This document shows, in pieces, positions 16,480 through 25,024 of a DNA stretch of 42,264 nt. The DNA is taken from positions 1-42,264 of the forward strand of contig CALWJA010000064.1 in NCBI GenBank assembly GCA_944380875.1, in the 5' to 3' direction. Source of the DNA: an uncultured Clostridia bacterium (GTDB lineage Bacteria > Bacillota > Clostridia > Oscillospirales > Acutalibacteraceae). Position 1 is the first letter of the stretch, and every line of letters starts with the position of its first letter. Made by a program: the position numbers and the translations under genes. Below the pieces are notes generated by a model. That model saw only the letters and a list, made by a program, of their open reading frames with translations. It searched no databases and had not been told where the DNA came from.

Positions 16480-17106
16480 ATGCAAAACAAAGAAAAAACA
16501 TTGCAGGTTGTCTATCGGTGGCTTTTGGTGATTCTGGGAATTTTTCATATTGCCACTGCCGCTGTAAATCTCACACAAAAAACATACTTTTATGCCGTCA
16601 TGGCACTGGCAGGTCTTTTATTGGGGCCTGTGCTTCTTCTCTTTTGGAAAATACTTCGAATAGATCCTTCCTACACCCTAAATATTCTGATCGTTCTATT
16701 TTTCATACTACTGTATTCGATAGGTGTTGTCCTGCAAGGCTATAATATCCCCTATTATGATAAATTTTGCCATACTCTGAGTGGAACAGTGACGGCTTTT
16801 GGCGGCCTTCTTCTGTTTTTTCTCATCAAACCTGAAAAGACTTTCTGCCGGAGGGAAATGCCTTTGGGCATAGTTTTCTCTTTTCTGACGGCAGCTTCTA
16901 TTGCAGGTATTTGGGAAATTGCAGAATACTGTATCAGTCTCATTTTCCATAATGATCCCCAAAGAGTCATTCTCAGCGGCGTTAAAGATACTATGCTGGA
17001 TATGACTGTATGTATGATAGGGGCTATTTTTTATTGCATATATATTTACCTTGCATTCCGAAAGAAAGAAGAGCCTTTCCAAAAAATATTGGATAAAATG
17101 AAATAA
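16480..17106 (+). CDS. DUF2238/YjdF-like integral membrane protein
   Basis: A 208-residue protein with about six hydrophobic segments: residues about 11-30, 38-56, 66-86, 98-115, 128-148 and 176-192. The motifs YDKFCHTLSGTVTAFGGLL, GIWEIAEYCISL and KDTMLDMTVCMIGA resemble the conserved YDxxxH, WEIxEW and DTxxDM positions of the DUF2238/YjdF family, whose function is not known to me. TAAGGAGG lies nine bases before the ATG, and a strong terminator follows the stop. It could be the last gene of the gat transcript, being 62 bases after gatB, but a role in that pathway is not implied. Confidence 0.7.
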   Translation: MQNKEKTLQVVYRWLLVILGIFHIATAAVNLTQKTYFYAVMALAGLLLGPVLLLFWKILRIDPSYTLNILIVLFFILLYSIGVVLQGYNIPYYDKFCHTLSGTVTAFGGLLLFFLIKPEKTFCRREMPLGIVFSFLTAASIAGIWEIAEYCISLIFHNDPQRVILSGVKDTMLDMTVCMIGAIFYCIYIYLAFRKKEEPFQKILDKMK

Positions 17107-17146
17107 AGAGAGTGCCGCAAGAGATTTTTGCGGCACTCTCTTTTTT
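17107..17146 (+). terminator. strong terminator after membrane protein gene
   Basis: AGAGAGTGCCGCAA pairs perfectly with TTGCGGCACTCTCT and runs into TTTTT. The reverse strand also has a short T run, so it may terminate the convergent nrdR transcript as well. Confidence 0.9.
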
Positions 17147-17183
17147 ATGTTCCTTGGGGTGTTATCAAAACAAACCAGAAAGC

Positions 17184-17645
17184 CTATTTTGATTTCTTCT
17201 CAATCATCCGGCTCAATTCTTCCATGAACGTATTTATATCTTTAAACTGGCGATAAACGGAAGCAAAGCGCACATAGGCTACTTCGTCAATATCCTTCAG
17301 TTTTTCCATTGCAAGTTTTCCGATTGTAGCGGAGGGCACTTCTCTATCCAGAGAATTCTGCAGTGTATTTTGAATCTCATCCACTGCCCGCTCCAAAGTA
17401 TCCAAAGAAACAGGACGCTTTTCACAAGCGCGCAAAAAGCCACCCAAAAGCTTATTCCGATCAAATGTCTCCCTAGATTTATCTTTCTTTATTACCACCA
17501 CGGGCACAGTTTCAATTACCTCATAGGTTGTAAACCGTTTTCCGCATTTTAAGCATTCCCGCCGGCGCCGGATCCGCTCGCCTTCATCTGTAGGGCGGGA
17601 ATCGATAACCTTGCTTTCGTCATAGCCGCAAAAAGGGCATTTCAT
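17184..17645 (-). CDS. nrdR: transcriptional repressor NrdR
   Basis: A 153-residue repressor of ribonucleotide reductase genes. It has an N-terminal zinc ribbon ([17 protein letters not shown]...[12 protein letters not shown], with CxxC pairs near residues 3-6 and 31-34) and an ATP-cone domain ([31 protein letters not shown] onwards) that senses dATP/ATP. The start at 17645 has GGGGAG nine bases upstream; an eight-codon longer start has no better site. Length matches the family. No nrd genes are adjacent, so its targets are elsewhere. A promoter with TTGCCT and TATACT lies about 80 bases upstream. Confidence 0.97.
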   Translation of the reverse strand: MKCPFCGYDESKVIDSRPTDEGERIRRRRECLKCGKRFTTYEVIETVPVVVIKKDKSRETFDRNKLLGGFLRACEKRPVSLDTLERAVDEIQNTLQNSLDREVPSATIGKLAMEKLKDIDEVAYVRFASVYRQFKDINTFMEELSRMIEKKSK

Positions 17646-17724
17646 ACTTTCACACTCCCCACTTTGCATTTTTGCAGTTCTTTTTATATAAACCGTATAT
17701 ACTTTTTATCGCTGCTGTAAAAAT

Positions 17725-17754
17725 AGTATACCATGTTATCGAAAAAACAGGCAA
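17725..17754 (-). promoter_or_regulatory. promoter for nrdR
   Basis: On the minus strand TTGCCT, an 18-base spacer and TATACT, located just downstream of the isomerase-like gene. Confidence 0.65.
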
Positions 17755-17761
17755 GAATTTT

Positions 17762-18553
17762 TTAAAAATTTACTAGAAGATTATCTACAAACACACCGGA
17801 TTCTTTTAATTCCGAATCCACCGAAAAATTCTTCCGATATACTTCAATGATGCATTCCCCTTTATAATCAAAGCCGCGCAGCATTTTAAACAGACGTGGA
17901 TAATCCATATCTCCCCTGCCGGGAAGGAGACAGTCCTCTGTCGCCGTATGGTCGTTAATGTGTATATGCAGAAGTCTCTCCCCCATAGCGGCGCACATAT
18001 CAAAAGGGTCTTTTCCCGCCCGAACAGCCTGCTTGATATCCAATACAAAAGCGCATTCATCCTGGAGACGGCTCCGCATTCTCCTGATAAAAGCAGGGTC
18101 TTCGCTGCGAAATCGGTTCACATTCTCCTGGGCCAAAAGTATCCCGAATGTTTTCGCACGGCTATAAAGATACGCATAGCGGTCTATATATTCTTCTTCC
18201 GGGATGCTGCTGTTCTGATAGTCTCTCTGCCCATGCAGAACCACAAAGGAAGCTCCTAAATCCCGGGCGGCTCTGAAATATTCCTCATAAAAACCAACGC
18301 TGTCCAAAAAACGCCGCTCATAATTGGAAAATAAAAGGCAGCTTTCATATCCAGAAGTATAGGGATGAATGGAACAGATCCGGCATCCCCTTTTTTCCGT
18401 CGTTTCCTTTAATTTTTCTATATACGGAGGCTGGAATTCGCTCCAGGTATTTAAAAAAACCTCAAACGTGCGAAATCCCAGGGAAATCAGTTTCTCTAAC
18501 GAATTTTCCAATTTTTCCGGATAAAGACAAGCTGTGGAAATACCTGTTTGCAT
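17762..18553 (-). CDS. sugar phosphate isomerase/epimerase-like TIM barrel protein
   Basis: A 263-residue protein of the AP-endonuclease-2/xylose isomerase-like superfamily. The start MQTGISTACLYPEKL at 18553 follows GAGGTG by eight bases. Metal-ligand-type motifs are HPYTSGYESCLLF near residue 64, VVLHGQRDY near 106, AQENVNRF near 145, FVLDIKQAVRAGKDP near 173, HIHINDH near 200, and IIEVYRKNF near 243, giving the His/Glu/Asp set that normally binds a divalent metal. The family includes sugar isomerases and epimerases, and endonuclease IV. No neighbour points to a particular sugar, so the substrate is unknown. Confidence 0.85.
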   Translation of the reverse strand: MQTGISTACLYPEKLENSLEKLISLGFRTFEVFLNTWSEFQPPYIEKLKETTEKRGCRICSIHPYTSGYESCLLFSNYERRFLDSVGFYEEYFRAARDLGASFVVLHGQRDYQNSSIPEEEYIDRYAYLYSRAKTFGILLAQENVNRFRSEDPAFIRRMRSRLQDECAFVLDIKQAVRAGKDPFDMCAAMGERLLHIHINDHTATEDCLLPGRGDMDYPRLFKMLRGFDYKGECIIEVYRKNFSVDSELKESGVFVDNLLVNF

Positions 18554-18665
18554 AAAAATCACCTCAGGAAAGGAACTTTCTTCTTTCCCAAAAGAATACG
18601 GGATAAAAGAAGGGGATAGTATAGTATGTATGCAAAGATAAATTTGCAACTCAATATCTGTTTTT

Positions 18666-18694
18666 AGTATATAGCGGTTTTAGATTCTTGTCCA
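18666..18694 (-). promoter_or_regulatory. promoter for isomerase-like gene
   Basis: On the minus strand TGGACA, a 17-base spacer and TATACT, about 110 bases ahead of the start codon. Confidence 0.65.
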
Positions 18695-18725
18695 TACATA
18701 TAGAGTGTAGCCTAAAAAGAACCAT

Positions 18726-18770
18726 AAACCAAAGAAGAGGGGTTTTTAATCAGCCCCTCTTCTTTGGTTT
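18726..18770 (-). terminator. 17-bp perfect hairpin, probable terminator after DUF4363 gene
   Basis: AAACCAAAGAAGAGGGG and its exact complement surround an 11-base loop. On the minus strand it is followed by ATGGTTCTTTTTAGG, a displaced T run. It lies 13 bases beyond the DUF4363 stop. Confidence 0.7.
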
Positions 18771-18782
18771 ACAGCAAAGTAC

Positions 18783-19136
18783 TTAAAGAATATTGTCCAC
18801 TGTAGGATATTCCGTTTTTCCCAAACCGGTTATCTGGCTTTGACAGCGAAGAATCTCCGCATAAAACTGGTCTTCTGCCTGATATGCTGCAAGAGGCCCA
18901 AGACACGCCAGATTCTGTGATATGGAATCCAGCTTAGCGTGCGTCATATACAATGAAAGCTTTTTATAGAATTCTTCCCACTTTTCTTCTGCCTCCTTTG
19001 TATACTCAATCGCATCCTGCCAGTTATCTTCTTTGGCAGACGAAAAAGCTTTATCCAATACGGAACGCATCTGCTCAGTGGATTTTTCTGTGTAAGACGT
19101 GCCTAAAAAACAAAAGACAATAAGAGTTCCCAGCAA
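18783..19136 (-). CDS. DUF4363 family protein, apparent +1 frameshift at its start
   Basis: The intact part encodes an N-terminal hydrophobic segment (LLGTLIVFCFLG) followed by an acidic/aromatic helical region with EKWEEFYKKLSLYMTHAKLDSI and a C-terminal part, matching DUF4363 proteins, which often follow DUF421 genes in Clostridia. The listed start is a TTG with no good ribosome site. A strong site (AAGGAGGG) precedes an ATG at 19167 that overlaps the DUF421 stop, but that ATG is one frame off. Removing one G from the GGGACGGG stretch at about 19155-19162 would give MNG(R/T)VISSFVLLGTLIV, as expected for the family. So the gene is probably disrupted, or the sequence has an error. Function is unknown; membrane-anchored. 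Confidence 0.7.
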   Translation of the reverse strand: MLGTLIVFCFLGTSYTEKSTEQMRSVLDKAFSSAKEDNWQDAIEYTKEAEEKWEEFYKKLSLYMTHAKLDSISQNLACLGPLAAYQAEDQFYAEILRCQSQITGLGKTEYPTVDNIL

Positions 19137-19163
19137 AACAAAAGAACTTATAACCCGTCCCGT

Positions 19164-19838
19164 TCATTTTCCCTCCTTTCGGATTATGTTAAAATTCCCG
19201 CTTGTATCCGCTGTCATCAAAAAAATTTTATCCTGGGTTATATTTTTCCCGCGAAGTACACCCTCCAGCCAAGCTTGGCTTTTCCGAATCAATTTCAGAG
19301 AAAAAGGAGAGATCACTCCATCGCTTATAACTACTGCTTCAATTCCTGTATCAGGCACGGCAATCGCCAGCATTCCGGCTGTCACCGTATTTTTATCCGG
19401 TTTTTTCACCACACTTAACTTTCCGTCAGTCTCTATCAGAGCATACGCCACATCCTCCAAGGAAAAGATATCTTTTTCCCGAAGCTGTTCGCTCAAATCT
19501 TCCGTGCTCATTCGCAAAGTACGAAGAGCTTTTTGATCCAATGTCCCATCGTTTATTACAACCACCGGTTTTCCGCAGATAACGCGCCGCAAGCGGGGAA
19601 GCTTTATCATAAGATACGAAATGACGATTTCACAGAGTATCAAAACTCCTATGGGAAGGATGCCGCTTACCAACGGCTGGCCAGTATCCTGCATGGGAAT
19701 GGCGGCAATGTCCGATATCAAAAGGGTTACCACCAATTCACTGGTCTGCATTTCGCTGATTTGGCGTTTTCCCATCAGCCTGACTGCTCCAATAATCAAT
19801 ATGTAGAGCAGAAGAGTTCTGATAAAGGATATTGTCAC
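19164..19838 (-). CDS. DUF421 (YetF/YcaP-like) membrane protein
   Basis: A 224-residue protein with about three transmembrane helices in the first 85 residues (FIRTLLLYILIIGAVRLMGKRQISEMQTSELVVTLLISDIAA, then PLVSGILPIGVLILCEIVISYLMI) and a soluble C-terminal domain (VVINDGTLDQKALRTLRMSTEDLSEQLREKDIFSLEDVAYALIETDGKLSV). These match DUF421 and the YetF C-terminal domain. Family members are frequent in spore formers; the biochemical role is not known. The GTG start follows GGAGG by eight bases. The TGA stop overlaps an ATG with its own ribosome site for the DUF4363 partner. It is divergent from gerABC. I found no convincing promoter in the 148-base gap. Confidence 0.88.
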   Translation of the reverse strand: MTISFIRTLLLYILIIGAVRLMGKRQISEMQTSELVVTLLISDIAAIPMQDTGQPLVSGILPIGVLILCEIVISYLMIKLPRLRRVICGKPVVVINDGTLDQKALRTLRMSTEDLSEQLREKDIFSLEDVAYALIETDGKLSVVKKPDKNTVTAGMLAIAVPDTGIEAVVISDGVISPFSLKLIRKSQAWLEGVLRGKNITQDKIFLMTADTSGNFNIIRKEGK

Positions 19839-19986
19839 AGGTATTCCTCCTTATTCCCCTAGCTAAAAAAGCGGGTACATATACTGTCGCTCTAACATAT
19901 CGGTAGTGTTTTCTGTTAGCAGCTTTTTATGCATAATCAATTGGATTTTTGCAAGACTAAAGAAAAAACACAGGAGAGGTGAAAAC

Positions 19987-21474
19987 ATGAAATTGACAGA
20001 ACATCGTATGGCTTCCATTTCCTTGGAAGAAAACCTGCAATATTTTACGGAAACATTCGACGGCAGTGCAGACCTTGTGATCCGAAGGCTCAAAGTTTGT
20101 GGATTTGAAGGAGCTTTAATCACGCTGGAAGGATTGATTGATAAGCTTACGATTGCCCAATCTATATTAAATCCCATCCTTGCTTTTCACACAGAGGAAA
20201 CTGACCCCGTTAAAGTGTTTTCCCTCCTGCAATCCGAAGCATTATCCATCTCTGATTATAAAGTTGTAACCGAATATACAGTTGCCATGAATTTATTGTT
20301 CAATGGTTTTTCACTTTTACTGCTGGATGGATGTATTCAGATCTTAGCCGCAGGCGTTCAGGGATTTCAGTTCAGAAGTATCAACGAGCCCCAGAACGAA
20401 ACTACTCAGAGCGGTTCCAGAGAAAGCTTTGTAGAGCCTTACCTAATAAATATGAGTATGATCCGGCGGAGGATCCGCGACCCACGATTGAAATTTGAAA
20501 GGCTGACTCTAGGAAAAAGGAGCAATACCAATATTTTGCTCTGTTATTTACGAGACGTAGCCTCTGAAGAATTGGTAAGCAGTATCCGCAACAAGATAAA
20601 ATCCATCAATATGGATACCATCTTGGCTTCCGGTTATATAGCCCCCTTCCTGCAAAAATCCGGAGGCTTCTTTTTTCGCTCTGCAAGCCGCTGTGAAAGG
20701 CCGGATACTGTCTGCGGAAAAATAGGAGAAGGACGCATTGCGGTTATTATAGACGGTACTCCCAATGTGCTGATTGTTCCTCATCTGTTCGTGGAAAATT
20801 TCCAAAGTTTTGATGACTACAATAACCGGCCCTTTTTTGCGTTTTTCATACGTATATTAAAATATTTTGCTTTTTTCATTGCCTTATTTTTACCGGGATT
20901 CTATGTAGCCGCTACAGCGTATCATCCTGAACTTCTACCCCAGCCGCTATTGCTGAAAATTGCCCAATCTGAAGCAACTACTCCCTTTCCCGCCATGCTG
21001 GAAGTTCTTCTTATTCACATAATATATGAAATCATGCGAGAAGCCGGACTCCGAGTTCCCCGGCCACTCGCTCAGGCAGTCAGCATAGTAAGTGCTCTGG
21101 TTATCGGCGATACTGCCGTAAGCTCAGGATTAATAGGAGCCCCTACCCTCATGGTAGTTGCCATAACGGCAACCGCTTCTTATGTGGCACCAAATTTATA
21201 TGAACCGGTGGCTGTTATCCGGCTGGTAATGATTTTTATAGGCGGATGGATGGGATTTTGGGGGCTCATGCTGGGGGTGTTTATAGTATTAGTAAACATT
21301 TGCAGCGAAACCAGTTACGGAATTCCTTTCAGCGCTCCTATATCCCCATATAATAAACGGAGTATGCGGGATGTCTTTAGGCGGGCCACTTGGAAAAAAC
21401 TTGGAAAAGAGAACATGAAAGTGCAGGATATGCCTGGCTCTAAACTGAATCACTTATCAGGAGGTAAAAAATGA
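19987..21474 (+). CDS. gerA: spore germination protein, GerA family (GerAA-type)
   Basis: Subunit A of a germinant receptor in the spore inner membrane. The 495-residue protein starts at MKLTEHRMASISLEENLQYF, after AGGAGAGGTG. It has a large N-terminal soluble domain with DLVIRRLKVCGFEGALITLEGLIDK and the conserved RGxREsF-like SGSRESFVEPYLINMSMIRRRIRDPRLKFE (about residues 140-170), then EGRIAVIIDGTPNVLIVPHLF (about 250), and from about residue 285 a membrane domain of about five helices (FFIRILKYFAFFIALFLPGFYVA onward, HIIYEIMREAGLRVPRP). It is the first gene of an A-B-C operon, overlapping gerB by four bases. Confidence 0.95.
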   Translation: MKLTEHRMASISLEENLQYFTETFDGSADLVIRRLKVCGFEGALITLEGLIDKLTIAQSILNPILAFHTEETDPVKVFSLLQSEALSISDYKVVTEYTVAMNLLFNGFSLLLLDGCIQILAAGVQGFQFRSINEPQNETTQSGSRESFVEPYLINMSMIRRRIRDPRLKFERLTLGKRSNTNILLCYLRDVASEELVSSIRNKIKSINMDTILASGYIAPFLQKSGGFFFRSASRCERPDTVCGKIGEGRIAVIIDGTPNVLIVPHLFVENFQSFDDYNNRPFFAFFIRILKYFAFFIALFLPGFYVAATAYHPELLPQPLLLKIAQSEATTPFPAMLEVLLIHIIYEIMREAGLRVPRPLAQAVSIVSALVIGDTAVSSGLIGAPTLMVVAITATASYVAPNLYEPVAVIRLVMIFIGGWMGFWGLMLGVFIVLVNICSETSYGIPFSAPISPYNKRSMRDVFRRATWKKLGKENMKVQDMPGSKLNHLSGGKK

Positions 21475-22625
21475 AACAATGGGATAATACAGAGAAAAAA
21501 GCAGCTCCGCCGATCTTATACAGCTCCCAGGTATATATCACCATGTTTGTTTCTCAATCCCTCCTGCTTTTGACCATGAACACCGTATATGGGGGCGGTG
21601 CCAGGATGCAGGACTTCATTATCTCTGTAGGGATCGTGTTCCTGCTTAATCTGGTATCCGTTATCCCTTCGGCAATCCTAATGAAACTGTACCCTGGAAA
21701 AAGCATATTGGAAATTGCCAAAACCCGTATGGGCCGGTTTGCAGTCATCATAAATGGATTTTATCTGTTCTATTTCATAATTATGGCTTCTTATTATTTA
21801 TCCTTTTTTGAACTTTTTCTCTCCAACGTGCTGGATCCGAAAGTATCTTTAATTCTGGTTTCCATATCGGTTATAGGAGTCTCAGCCTATGCTGCCTGGC
21901 AAGGGATAGAGGCTGTTGTGCGTGTTGCGGAGCTGATTGCATGTATTCTGGTTTTTGGTTTTGTTTTTCTCCTTCTTGCATTGCTCCCCAAGGTGGAATC
22001 CATCGAGTTTCTTCCCTTTTTTGAAAACAATTTTTCTTCCTATATGACAGGTGCCTTGCTTTTGTTTTCGAGAAGCGATGCTCTTTCTATGTTTGGAATT
22101 CTGATACCTCATACAAAAGGGAAAAAAACAACCGGATTTCTGGTATGGAATCTGGCTTTTTATGTGTTATTTACTTTGGTTTTAATCGCCTGTGTAGGAA
22201 CCATGGGAGGATATCTGGATCATTGGCTCTTTCCTGTATACTCCGCCTCTGCCTTTGCGCAAACAGGCCTTTTGCAGAGTATGGACGCTCTGTTTGTAGC
22301 TATGTGGATCTGCGGATTATTAATTAAACTTTCTATGGATCTTTCTTTCGGAAGCCTTTGCTGCCGACATATTTCACACAGAGTTAAAAAATGGCCTATT
22401 TTCCCTATGGCTGGTATTATTGGATTTTTATCTCTTTTAATTTGTTATTTTCAAAACATGCAAAGCATTTTCTTCAGTCTTCAGCTGCTGTTTCCTGTGC
22501 TGCTCCTAGGATGGATCTTTATTCCGGTGCTTTTACTCATTCTGCATTTTTTAGTAAAAAACAAAGCAGGGAAAGGAGAAAAACCACATGAAGGGACAGA
22601 AACCTCTGCCAAAACAACGGGATAA
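21471..22625 (+). CDS. gerB: spore germination permease, GerB family (GerAB-type)
   Basis: Subunit B of the germinant receptor, a 384-residue APC-superfamily permease with about ten hydrophobic helices, beginning SSQVYITMFVSQSLLLLTMNT. The family's long helix pattern with PGKSILEIAKTRMGRFAVIINGFYLFYFIIMASYYL and WQGIEAVVRVAELIACILVFGFVFLLLAL is clear. This subunit is thought to bind the nutrient germinant. The C-terminal 25 residues are basic and soluble. Its ATG overlaps the gerA stop, and gerC begins inside its last 13 codons, so all three are translationally coupled. Confidence 0.94.
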   Translation: MKQWDNTEKKAAPPILYSSQVYITMFVSQSLLLLTMNTVYGGGARMQDFIISVGIVFLLNLVSVIPSAILMKLYPGKSILEIAKTRMGRFAVIINGFYLFYFIIMASYYLSFFELFLSNVLDPKVSLILVSISVIGVSAYAAWQGIEAVVRVAELIACILVFGFVFLLLALLPKVESIEFLPFFENNFSSYMTGALLLFSRSDALSMFGILIPHTKGKKTTGFLVWNLAFYVLFTLVLIACVGTMGGYLDHWLFPVYSASAFAQTGLLQSMDALFVAMWICGLLIKLSMDLSFGSLCCRHISHRVKKWPIFPMAGIIGFLSLLICYFQNMQSIFFSLQLLFPVLLLGWIFIPVLLLILHFLVKNKAGKGEKPHEGTETSAKTTG

Positions 22626-23748
22626 AAAAAGCAAAGGAAAGACTATACTGTTGTCTTTCTTTTGCTTTTTATTCTGCATCCTTTTTACCTCCTGCGAAAT
22701 GCCGGCACCTCTGAATCAGCGACTGCTGATACGCGGCATAGGCATAGATTGGCAGGATGGAGAATATCTGGCTACTTTGCAAGCAGATGAAGTAAGCGAA
22801 AATTCTCAGGCTATGGTAGTAGTGTATACATCAAAAGGAAATTCTGTTTTGGAAGCGCTGCGAAACGTTACAAAACAAGAAGGGAAAATACCCCAGTATT
22901 CTCACGATCTAACCGTTGTCTTTGGAGAAGGCGCCGCGCAGCAAGGTTTAAATAAGATGATAGATTTCTTTCTTCGTAATACAGAGATCCCCTCCGCATC
23001 TGTTATAATTGTTTGTCAGGGAAATGCACAAGATATTCTTTCTGCCAAAAAAGAGGAACAAATTATCCCGGCAGATACGCTGGGCGATGCCGTAAAATTA
23101 GGCACGTATAATGGGCAGACTGCTGCAAGCGACGTAGCTTCCCTTGTTAATCATCTTGCCGGGGAAGGGGAAAGTGCATATCTTCCCTATATGAAATTAG
23201 TGGAAGATGTGCCGATGACCTGCGGAACTGTCCTTTTGGATGAGAACGGTATACAGAAAGATATACTTGACGACCGCGCCACCCGGGGCTTACTGCTTCT
23301 GACAGGGCAATTACAGAACGGTTATATATCCGTTTACGTAAATGAAGATACAAAAGCTTCTCTTGAAATTACAGGAGGAAATACGGAAATTAAAGTGGAT
23401 GAACAAAACGGTAATCCGGTTTTTACCATAGAGTACTCCTGCAAACTCAATATGACCGCCCTGGAGGGCGACTTTAAAGAAAGCTACGGGAAAGAATATT
23501 ACCAAATCATCTGTGATGCCGCCGAAGCAGAATTGCGGAAAAATGCCCAGACTGCTCTCAATCAATGTATATTTGAAAACAAGCTGGATGTATTGCAGAT
23601 GGGAAGATGGATGCATAAACAGCAACCGTCCCTCTGGAATAGCTGGAAAGAAAACTGGAAAGAATCTATGGACCTGGCCGAATATGTGCTGGATATTGAG
23701 ACAAATATGCAGAGAGTAGGAAAAGAAAATACGCCTTCCATCGAATAA
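22588..23748 (+). CDS. gerC: spore germination lipoprotein, GerC family (GerAC-type)
   Basis: Subunit C of the receptor, a 386-residue lipoprotein. A basic N-terminus is followed by a hydrophobic signal (TILLSFFCFLFCILF) and a lipobox LFTSCE with Cys near residue 36. The mature part starts with LNQRLLIRGIGIDWQDGEYLATLQ, typical of the GerAC N-terminal domain, and includes SHDLTVVFGEGAAQQGLNKMIDFFLRNTEIP (about 106-136). The GerAC C-terminal domain begins near residue 215. The start, GGAGAAAAACCACATG, overlaps gerB by 38 bases. A terminator follows. Which nutrient the receptor senses cannot be read from sequence. Confidence 0.94.
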   Translation: MKGQKPLPKQRDKKSKGKTILLSFFCFLFCILFTSCEMPAPLNQRLLIRGIGIDWQDGEYLATLQADEVSENSQAMVVVYTSKGNSVLEALRNVTKQEGKIPQYSHDLTVVFGEGAAQQGLNKMIDFFLRNTEIPSASVIIVCQGNAQDILSAKKEEQIIPADTLGDAVKLGTYNGQTAASDVASLVNHLAGEGESAYLPYMKLVEDVPMTCGTVLLDENGIQKDILDDRATRGLLLLTGQLQNGYISVYVNEDTKASLEITGGNTEIKVDEQNGNPVFTIEYSCKLNMTALEGDFKESYGKEYYQIICDAAEAELRKNAQTALNQCIFENKLDVLQMGRWMHKQQPSLWNSWKENWKESMDLAEYVLDIETNMQRVGKENTPSIE

Positions 23749-23807
23749 CAAATCATGCTCCTGCTAAACTGCCAAACTTTGGCCCTTTTTATGCAAATAT
23801 ACAGGCA

Positions 23808-23839
23808 AAAGGCCATCGGACTTTTGTCCGATGGCCTTT
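23808..23839. terminator. bidirectional terminator between gerC and mreB
   Basis: AAAGGCCATCGGAC and its exact complement around a TTTT loop. The minus strand ends in TTTTG and the plus strand in TTTA, and the genes converge here, so it may serve both. Confidence 0.75.
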
Positions 23840-23856
23840 ACTGATGATAATACCCT

Positions 23857-24882
23857 TTAATATGCACTGCTCAAGGGATTAAGCCCGCCGTAGTTTTTAT
23901 CGTCCATAGCGCCGATATATTTTGTGGCCAAACCGGCTCCTTTGGCTACACAGAATTGAGGATCCTCCGCCACCCATACCGGCAGTTTGGCCCGTTGGGA
24001 AAGGAGATCGTTCATGCCGTAAATCTGAGCGGAACCGCCTGTGAGCATACCGCCATCCGTATACACATCACCCATAAGCTCCGGGGGCGTCTGCTCCAGA
24101 AGCTCCTGAAGAGCCCGGACAATCCGTTCCGCAGGCTCCTCCATTGCCTCCAGAAGTTCGTCACTGGTTACATCCACATAGGCAGGAAGACCCGTTGCCG
24201 CATTGCGTCCTTTTACCCGGAACACTACTTTTTCCTCTCTAGGAAGGACACATCCGGCCTGTTTCTTTGTTTCTTCCGCCATACGAAGCCCTATTATCAA
24301 ATTATGCTTTCTACGCAGATATTTAACTATAGTTTCATCAAATGCATCACCGGCTACCTTTATGGAACTGGACACCGCAATGCCGCTGAGGGAAAGCACT
24401 GCCATATCCGTAGTGCCTCCTCCGATATCCACCACCAAAGAGCCATGGGGAGCGGCAATATCCATTCCAGCGCCCATTGCCGCCGCTACAGGTTCTTCTA
24501 TAAGGCATATCTTACGGACTCCGGAAGCACTGATAGCATCCACTACAGCACGTTTTTCTACTTCTGTAATGCTGCAGGGAACGCTCACCACTACCCGAGG
24601 CATAAATACCTTACTGCCGCTTATCTTTTTCATATAATGGCCAATAATGTGCTCGGCCAGATCGTATTCCGATATGACGCCGTTACAGAGGGGATGAACC
24701 ACTGCAATTCTTTCGGAAGTCCGCCCTACCATAGCGTAAGCTTCTTCCCCCATGGCCAAAACTTCATCTGTATTTGTATCCACTGCAACCACAGCGGGTT
24801 CATTCAAAATAATACCCTTTCCGCTGAGATAAATCTTCACGGAAGAAGTTCCCAAATCAATGGCTATATCGCTTCCTGCCAT
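23857..24882 (-). CDS. mreB: rod shape-determining protein, MreB/Mbl family
   Basis: A bacterial actin homologue of 341 residues that polymerises under the membrane and guides cell-wall elongation. Actin-fold ATP-binding motifs are present: IAIDLGTSSVKIYL (phosphate 1, about 5-18), VVDIGGGTTDMAVLSL (phosphate 2, about 157-172), and GGMLTGGSAQIYGM (adenosine, about 287-300). ICLIEEPVAAAMGAG lies between. Length fits MreB, Mbl and MreBH equally; no mreC/mreD follow, so it is probably the Mbl/MreBH-type stand-alone paralogue. It has its own promoter in the gap after comF. Confidence 0.93.
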   Translation of the reverse strand: MAGSDIAIDLGTSSVKIYLSGKGIILNEPAVVAVDTNTDEVLAMGEEAYAMVGRTSERIAVVHPLCNGVISEYDLAEHIIGHYMKKISGSKVFMPRVVVSVPCSITEVEKRAVVDAISASGVRKICLIEEPVAAAMGAGMDIAAPHGSLVVDIGGGTTDMAVLSLSGIAVSSSIKVAGDAFDETIVKYLRRKHNLIIGLRMAEETKKQAGCVLPREEKVVFRVKGRNAATGLPAYVDVTSDELLEAMEEPAERIVRALQELLEQTPPELMGDVYTDGGMLTGGSAQIYGMNDLLSQRAKLPVWVAEDPQFCVAKGAGLATKYIGAMDDKNYGGLNPLSSAY

Positions 24883-24978
24883 ATTTTCACGTCCTTTACC
24901 GCTTGTTTCGTTTTCCTTCCAATACGGATGAAACCGGTTTATTCCCGCAGGTGTTCCATGGGTTTCCCCGGTACTCCT

Positions 24979-25007
24979 AGTATAATATACTTCCCGCCTG
25001 AACGCAA
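24979..25007 (-). promoter_or_regulatory. promoter for mreB-like gene
   Basis: On the minus strand TTGCGT, a 17-base spacer and TATACT, about 97 bases before the ATG and just after the comF stop. Confidence 0.65.
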
Positions 25008-25024
25008 CTATTCACAAGATACTG

